Positions 6,349-9,321 of a DNA stretch of 9,321 bases are shown here, piece by piece. The stretch spans positions 1-9,321 of the forward strand of contig JBDIBB010000145.1 in the NCBI GenBank assembly GCA_039812685.1, in the 5' to 3' direction. The DNA is from JBDIBB01 sp039812685 (lineage in GTDB: Bacteria; Acidobacteriota; Vicinamibacteria; Vicinamibacterales; JAFNAJ01). Every line of letters begins with the position of its first letter. Within the stretch, counting starts at the first letter, position 1. The notes below the pieces were generated by a model. The model had not been told where the DNA came from, did no database searches, and saw only the letters and a program-made list of their open reading frames with translations. Made by a program: the position numbers and the translations under genes.

Positions 6349-8073
6349 TCAGCTCAACGCCACCCACAGGCCGTCGCGGGCGCGGGTCATGGCGACGTAG
6401 AGCTCGCGTCGGGTCAACTCCCATCGTTCGCGTTCGGTGTCGTCCATCTGCCGCGCGACCATGGTGTGCGAACGCCACACATCGGGAATCAGCACCTGTT
6501 TGAACTCCAACCCCTTGGCCCGCTTGATGGTGCCGACCTTCACGGCCTCGCTCGGGACGCCGTCATACTCTTCCAGCCTCAGCACCGGCAGGCCGGCAGC
6601 CGACAGCGCCCGCGCGACGGCGTCCACCGCTCTTCGGGTGAGGCAGAGCACCGCGACGTCGCCGAGGCCGGTGCCGATCTCGCAGGTCACCCGCCGCACC
6701 CGCTCGACCATCGCCCGCTCCAGCGCCCGCGTGTCGGTGAACGTGGTCACCACCGGCTCGACCCCAGTGCGCGGGACGCTGGACGGCACGTCACCCCGCG
6801 CGACCACACCCTCGATGTCGGCGTACTCGTCGCCGTCCACCAACCGTTGCGCGAACGACACGATTTGTGCCGTGTTGCGGTAGTTGATGTCGAGCACAGC
6901 CCCCCGACCCGCCACCGAGAGGCCCGCCTCGCCCAGCGTGTAGCCGCCCGGGTAGATCGACTGCTGTCCGTCGCCGATGAGCGTGAGCCAGTCGGGCGCG
7001 TCCCCCACGAGCGAGTGCAGCATCCTGACCATCGCGCACGACAAGTCTTGGGCCTCGTCGACGATCACCGCCGCGTAGGCGTCCGACGGGGGTTCGCGCC
7101 GCAGTTCGGCGGCCGCGAGCAAGATCAGGTCGGCGTAGTCGATGACGCCTCGGTTCCGCAGTTCGGCGTCGTAGGCCTCGTACAGAGCCCACACGTCCCG
7201 ACGCCCGGACCCGCTGAGCGGGTGACGCCGACCCTGCCGCGGCAGTTCGGCGTACTCCTCGAACGACGTGATGCCGCGTCCCTTGAGCACGTACTGAATC
7301 TCGTCGGCCCAGTAGCGCTGGTCCTGCCGCCCCAACGCCAGGCCAGAGGGGACGCCGACGCGCAGCCACGCTTGCGCGAACGCCGCGTCGCTCTGGGTCG
7401 GGTCGAGACGAAACGTCACGCCACGCTCCTGGGGCACCCCACGCGCGAACGCGTGGACGCCGACGAAGTCGACCCGCGCGGCGACGTCCGGCGCGAAGCG
7501 GCGCAGCAACTCGGACAGCACGACGGGAAGCGTCTGGACGAGGGTCGTCACGAGCACGCGACCGGGCCGCGTCCGCGCCAGGTGTGCGGCGCGATGCAGA
7601 CCCACGACAGTCTTGCCGGTTCCGGCCGGCCCACGGATCCGGGACGGCCCCGCGAACGACCGGCGCACCAACTTGGCTTGTCGCGGGTGCAGGAACGACA
7701 TCCACTCCTCGATCGGCTGGGCGAGTACCCCCTCCAGCAGGGCGGCGTCCACCTCTTCGATGCTGAGCAGGGCGTCCTGGTCGACCTCGCGCGGGCCGGA
7801 CGGAATCACCGGCTCGGGCACGGTGGCCGTCACGGGCGCGGGTGCGCTGGCGGGCGTGAAGAACACCATGGCTCTCGCGAGCACAGCCTCGACCTGGCTG
7901 GACGTCAGCCGGCTACCGAAGGCCGCGATCGCCCGCAGGGCGTCACGCTCACCGACGATGCGGACGCCGCCCACCGTTTCGTCGATGCCCGCGCGTCCCG
8001 AGAGAACCAGAAGGCCGCGCACCTCGCCTGACGCGAGGCCGATCTCGGCGAACTCCTCCTGGGTGTCGGCCAC
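6349..8073 (-). CDS. NERD-UvrD type SF1 helicase, N-terminally truncated
   Basis: A superfamily 1A (UvrD/Rep-like) DNA helicase that should use ATP to unwind DNA. Counting from GTG 8073 (574 residues), Walker A GPAGTGKT is at 148-155 (7609-7632) and motif II VDEAQD is near 338-343. IGDGQQSIYPGG lies near 365, INYRNT near 395, GTIKRAKGLEF at 514-524 and YVAMTRARD near 558. All core motifs are present. The first ~75 residues (EVRGLLVLSGRAG, GGVRIVGE) look like the C-terminal half of a NERD nuclease-like domain, which in this family precedes the helicase. The first half of that domain, with the predicted nuclease residues, is missing. The frame stays open to 8664, but that stretch is antisense to the MFS gene and not protein-like. 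GTG 8073 is only the first usable start. Helicase similarity stops within 8075-8112, where the MFS fragment begins. Confidence 0.8.
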   Translation of the reverse strand: MADTQEEFAEIGLASGEVRGLLVLSGRAGIDETVGGVRIVGERDALRAIAAFGSRLTSSQVEAVLARAMVFFTPASAPAPVTATVPEPVIPSGPREVDQDALLSIEEVDAALLEGVLAQPIEEWMSFLHPRQAKLVRRSFAGPSRIRGPAGTGKTVVGLHRAAHLARTRPGRVLVTTLVQTLPVVLSELLRRFAPDVAARVDFVGVHAFARGVPQERGVTFRLDPTQSDAAFAQAWLRVGVPSGLALGRQDQRYWADEIQYVLKGRGITSFEEYAELPRQGRRHPLSGSGRRDVWALYEAYDAELRNRGVIDYADLILLAAAELRREPPSDAYAAVIVDEAQDLSCAMVRMLHSLVGDAPDWLTLIGDGQQSIYPGGYTLGEAGLSVAGRGAVLDINYRNTAQIVSFAQRLVDGDEYADIEGVVARGDVPSSVPRTGVEPVVTTFTDTRALERAMVERVRRVTCEIGTGLGDVAVLCLTRRAVDAVARALSAAGLPVLRLEEYDGVPSEAVKVGTIKRAKGLEFKQVLIPDVWRSHTMVARQMDDTERERWELTRRELYVAMTRARDGLWVALS

Positions 8074-8112
8074 CAGGTCCGCCCGGACGCCGGCACCCGT
8101 CCGCTGGGCGCC

Positions 8113-8739
8113 GTGCGGACCGTCCTCACCGGGGCGGTCGAAGGCGGCCTGCGCACCCCGCCGGTGCGCTGGCTCATGATCGCCGGCGCGTTCACCGCGG
8201 GCACCGGCATCTACGTCTTCTACGCCCTGCAGCCGTTCCTCCTTCAGCTCTACGGACGCCCGGACGCCTACAGCGTCGCCGGCCTCGCCGCCGCCCTCGT
8301 CGCCGCCGCACAGATCACGGGCGGCCTGCTCGCCCGCTGGACGCCGCGGCTGTTCCACCGCCGGACCAGCGTCCTGATCGTGGCGTTCGCGGTGGGCGCG
8401 CTGGTCCTGCTGGGCCTCGGGCTGGTCGATTCGCTCGCGGCGGCGTTGATCCTGGTCGCGGTCTGGTCGCTCGTTTCGGCGATCGCGACCCCGGTGCGGC
8501 AGGCCTTCCTGAACGGTCTCATTCCGTCGGCGCAGCGGGCCACCGTGTTGTCGTTCGACTCGCTGATGGGCTCGGCCGGCGGCGTGGTGACCCAGCCCGC
8601 GCTGGGCCGCGTCGCCGACCTGTCGGGCTATCCGGCGTCCCATGTGGTCTCCGCGGCAATCCAAGCGGTGGCGGTGCCGTTCGCGGTGCTGGCGCGACGT
8701 GAGCGGGCGGAGTCCGACCCGACGCGCCCGACCTCCTGA
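8113..8739 (+). CDS. C-terminal half of an MFS transporter, 5' truncated
   Basis: 208 residues corresponding to transmembrane helices 7-12 of a major facilitator transporter; the family norm is about 400-420 residues and twelve helices. Helices are seen near 20-43, 53-74, 86-104, 107-127, 145-163 and 176-194. The segment PVRQAFLNGLIPSAQRA (127-143) is a typical conserved cytoplasmic loop and helix of the drug-exporter-like MFS group. The opening LTGAVEGGLRTPPVRWL is the usual linker between the two halves, so the first six helices are absent. The frame upstream of 8113 stays open only to a TGA at 8029-8031 inside helicase DNA. GTG 8113 has no ribosome binding site or promoter. The product is very unlikely to transport anything alone. 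Confidence 0.82.
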   Translation: MRTVLTGAVEGGLRTPPVRWLMIAGAFTAGTGIYVFYALQPFLLQLYGRPDAYSVAGLAAALVAAAQITGGLLARWTPRLFHRRTSVLIVAFAVGALVLLGLGLVDSLAAALILVAVWSLVSAIATPVRQAFLNGLIPSAQRATVLSFDSLMGSAGGVVTQPALGRVADLSGYPASHVVSAAIQAVAVPFAVLARRERAESDPTRPTS

Positions 8740-8754
8740 ACCGGGCGGGGTCCC

Positions 8755-8937
8755 CTACTGGTGTTTGTGGCCGTGCTGGTGATGGCTGTCGGGATAGTGC
8801 GGATGCTCATGGACGTGGTGCCCGTCGTCGCGGATGTACCAGTGGTCGTGTCTGCGCGGGGCGTGGACGTGGCTGTTCGCGTCGCATTGACCGTCCGCGC
8901 GGGCGCGCGCGCAGTAGTTCAGGGCAACACCCGGGGC
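8755..8937 (-). CDS. Histidine-rich open frame, possible metal-binding tail
   Basis: A 60-residue minus-strand frame between TGA 8938-8940 and TAG 8755-8757. Its last 38 residues contain 14 His in HxH and HH patterns (RHDHWYIRDDGHHVHEHPHY, then a tail ending HGHKHQ). Two Cys lie ahead in NYC and GQC. Such composition suggests binding of Zn, Ni, Co or Cu; that is inference. No ATG, GTG or TTG start exists in the frame, so the stretch is either the tail of a longer protein or a remnant. It is in the same frame as the coiled-coil gene just upstream, with only the TGA between them. The opposite strand has a Val/Met-rich frame over the same bases (His codon CAC read as GTG), but the His-rich reading is the more protein-like. 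I do not recognise a family. Confidence 0.42.
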   Translation of the reverse strand, partial: APGVALNYCARARADGQCDANSHVHAPRRHDHWYIRDDGHHVHEHPHYPDSHHQHGHKHQ

Positions 8938-9245
8938 TCAGCAACCACGCGACCGCCCGTCGCGATCGTCGAGATCGAGCCGCGTCACCTCTATTTCGAG
9001 TTGGGTGCCGTCGATCTGCCTGGAGGCCCTGTTCTGATCTTGGGTTCGCTCCACGGACTCCTGGAGTTCATCGACCCGGCGCTGCAGCGCCTCCACGGCG
9101 CGCCTGTCCACATCAGATCAGGCCGCGAAGCCCTCGCGAAGATGTCGCGGAGTTCCTGCTCGGTGATCTTGGCGACGCCGTTGGCAGACACCGCGATTGA
9201 CTCGACCAGGCGCCTGTTCTCCAATCTCTCGAAGCGTCGGCGCAC
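8938..9245 (-). pseudogene. Small coiled-coil protein gene with a 5-bp duplication frameshift
   Basis: Two minus-strand frames join into one sensible ~100-residue protein. From GTG 9245 the first frame reads RRRFERLENRRLVESIAVS, then ANGVAKITEQELRDIFARAS, and reaches RPD. After a 5-bp tandem duplication at 9112-9121 the sensible frame is the next one: VDRRAVEALQRRVDELQESV, RQIDGTQLEIEVTRLDLDD, ending SRGC and TGA 8938-8940. Removing one repeat unit joins RPD directly to VDRRAVEAL. The second half is strongly helical with heptad-spaced Leu/Val, so a coiled coil is likely. The frame is open upstream to the window edge (9321), so the real start may lie outside. The second half alone could start at GTG 9111 (56 codons). 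I do not recognise the family. A His-rich frame follows in phase. Confidence 0.55.
9112..9121. repeat. 5-bp tandem duplication (ATCAG twice)
   Basis: ATCAGATCAG is a perfect tandem pair at the exact point where the coiled-coil reading frame switches. Five extra bases shift the frame; deleting one unit restores a continuous protein. It is either a real slippage mutation, a phase-variation site, or a sequencing or assembly error. Confidence 0.7.
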
Positions 9246-9321
9246 CCTCAGCCCTGATCCACCGATTGTGATTCTTGGGGATGGTTCGCGTCGTTGTTGA
9301 CGGTATTTCGGGTGTGGGCGT

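Noticed and set aside
8114..8664. Extension of the helicase frame to a start at 8664
   Set aside because: The extra ~180 residues are Arg/Gln/Asp-rich and antisense to well-formed MFS helices, so they are not part of the helicase.
8915..8940. TGA at 8938 as a selenocysteine codon, with GGGTGTTGCCC downstream as a SECIS-like hairpin
   Set aside because: The stem is only three pairs and no selenoprotein family is recognised; a nonsense mutation or ordinary stop is simpler given the nearby frameshift.
8761..9300. 179-codon plus-strand frame after the MFS gene
   Set aside because: Its Val/Met-rich start is the antisense of the His codons, and its later part is antisense to a good coiled coil; it has no recognisable domain.

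Overview
The base composition is about 70% G+C with strong G/C preference at third codon positions, and the gene families (TetR regulators, a YhgE/Pip export protein with its own ATPase, a NERD-UvrD helicase, GH1) point to a high-GC actinomycete (Actinomycetota). Nothing in the window fixes the genus. No rRNA, tRNA, CRISPR array, transposase or integrase is visible.

The best-preserved unit is a minus-strand operon reading from about 4830 down to 420. Its order is a small divergent ABC ATPase (4826-4026), a very large YhgE/Pip membrane protein with hundreds of residues of Leu/Gly heptad-type repeats (3986-1044), and a TetR repressor (1031-420). The genes are 39 and 12 bases apart. An AT-rich imperfect palindrome (4808-4833) covers the ATPase start codon and a TATAAT sequence. 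The simple reading is an inducible export system that its own terminal TetR gene regulates.

Around this operon the genes are damaged. At 116-403 there is a C-terminal scrap of a GH1 beta-glucosidase. At 4919-5225, just upstream of the operon, lies a second TetR reduced to its ligand-binding part and frameshifted. From 5413 to 6114 an intact plus-strand gene encodes a six-helix membrane protein. From 6349 to about 8073 a minus-strand NERD-UvrD helicase keeps all its helicase motifs but has lost the start of its nuclease-like domain. At about 8075-8113 it abuts the C-terminal half of an MFS transporter (8113-8739, plus strand), which has lost its own N-terminal half. Two genes broken at one point on opposite strands mark a clear breakpoint.

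The right end (8755-9321, minus strand) holds a short coiled-coil protein gene broken by a 5-bp tandem duplication. A very His-rich open frame follows it in the same reading frame, separated only by a TGA codon. The high share of broken genes means the window is either a decaying accessory region or partly a misassembled contig; the sequence alone cannot decide which. The best leads for something new are the export operon with its unusual ATPase motifs and palindrome, and the coiled-coil plus His-rich pair at the right edge.
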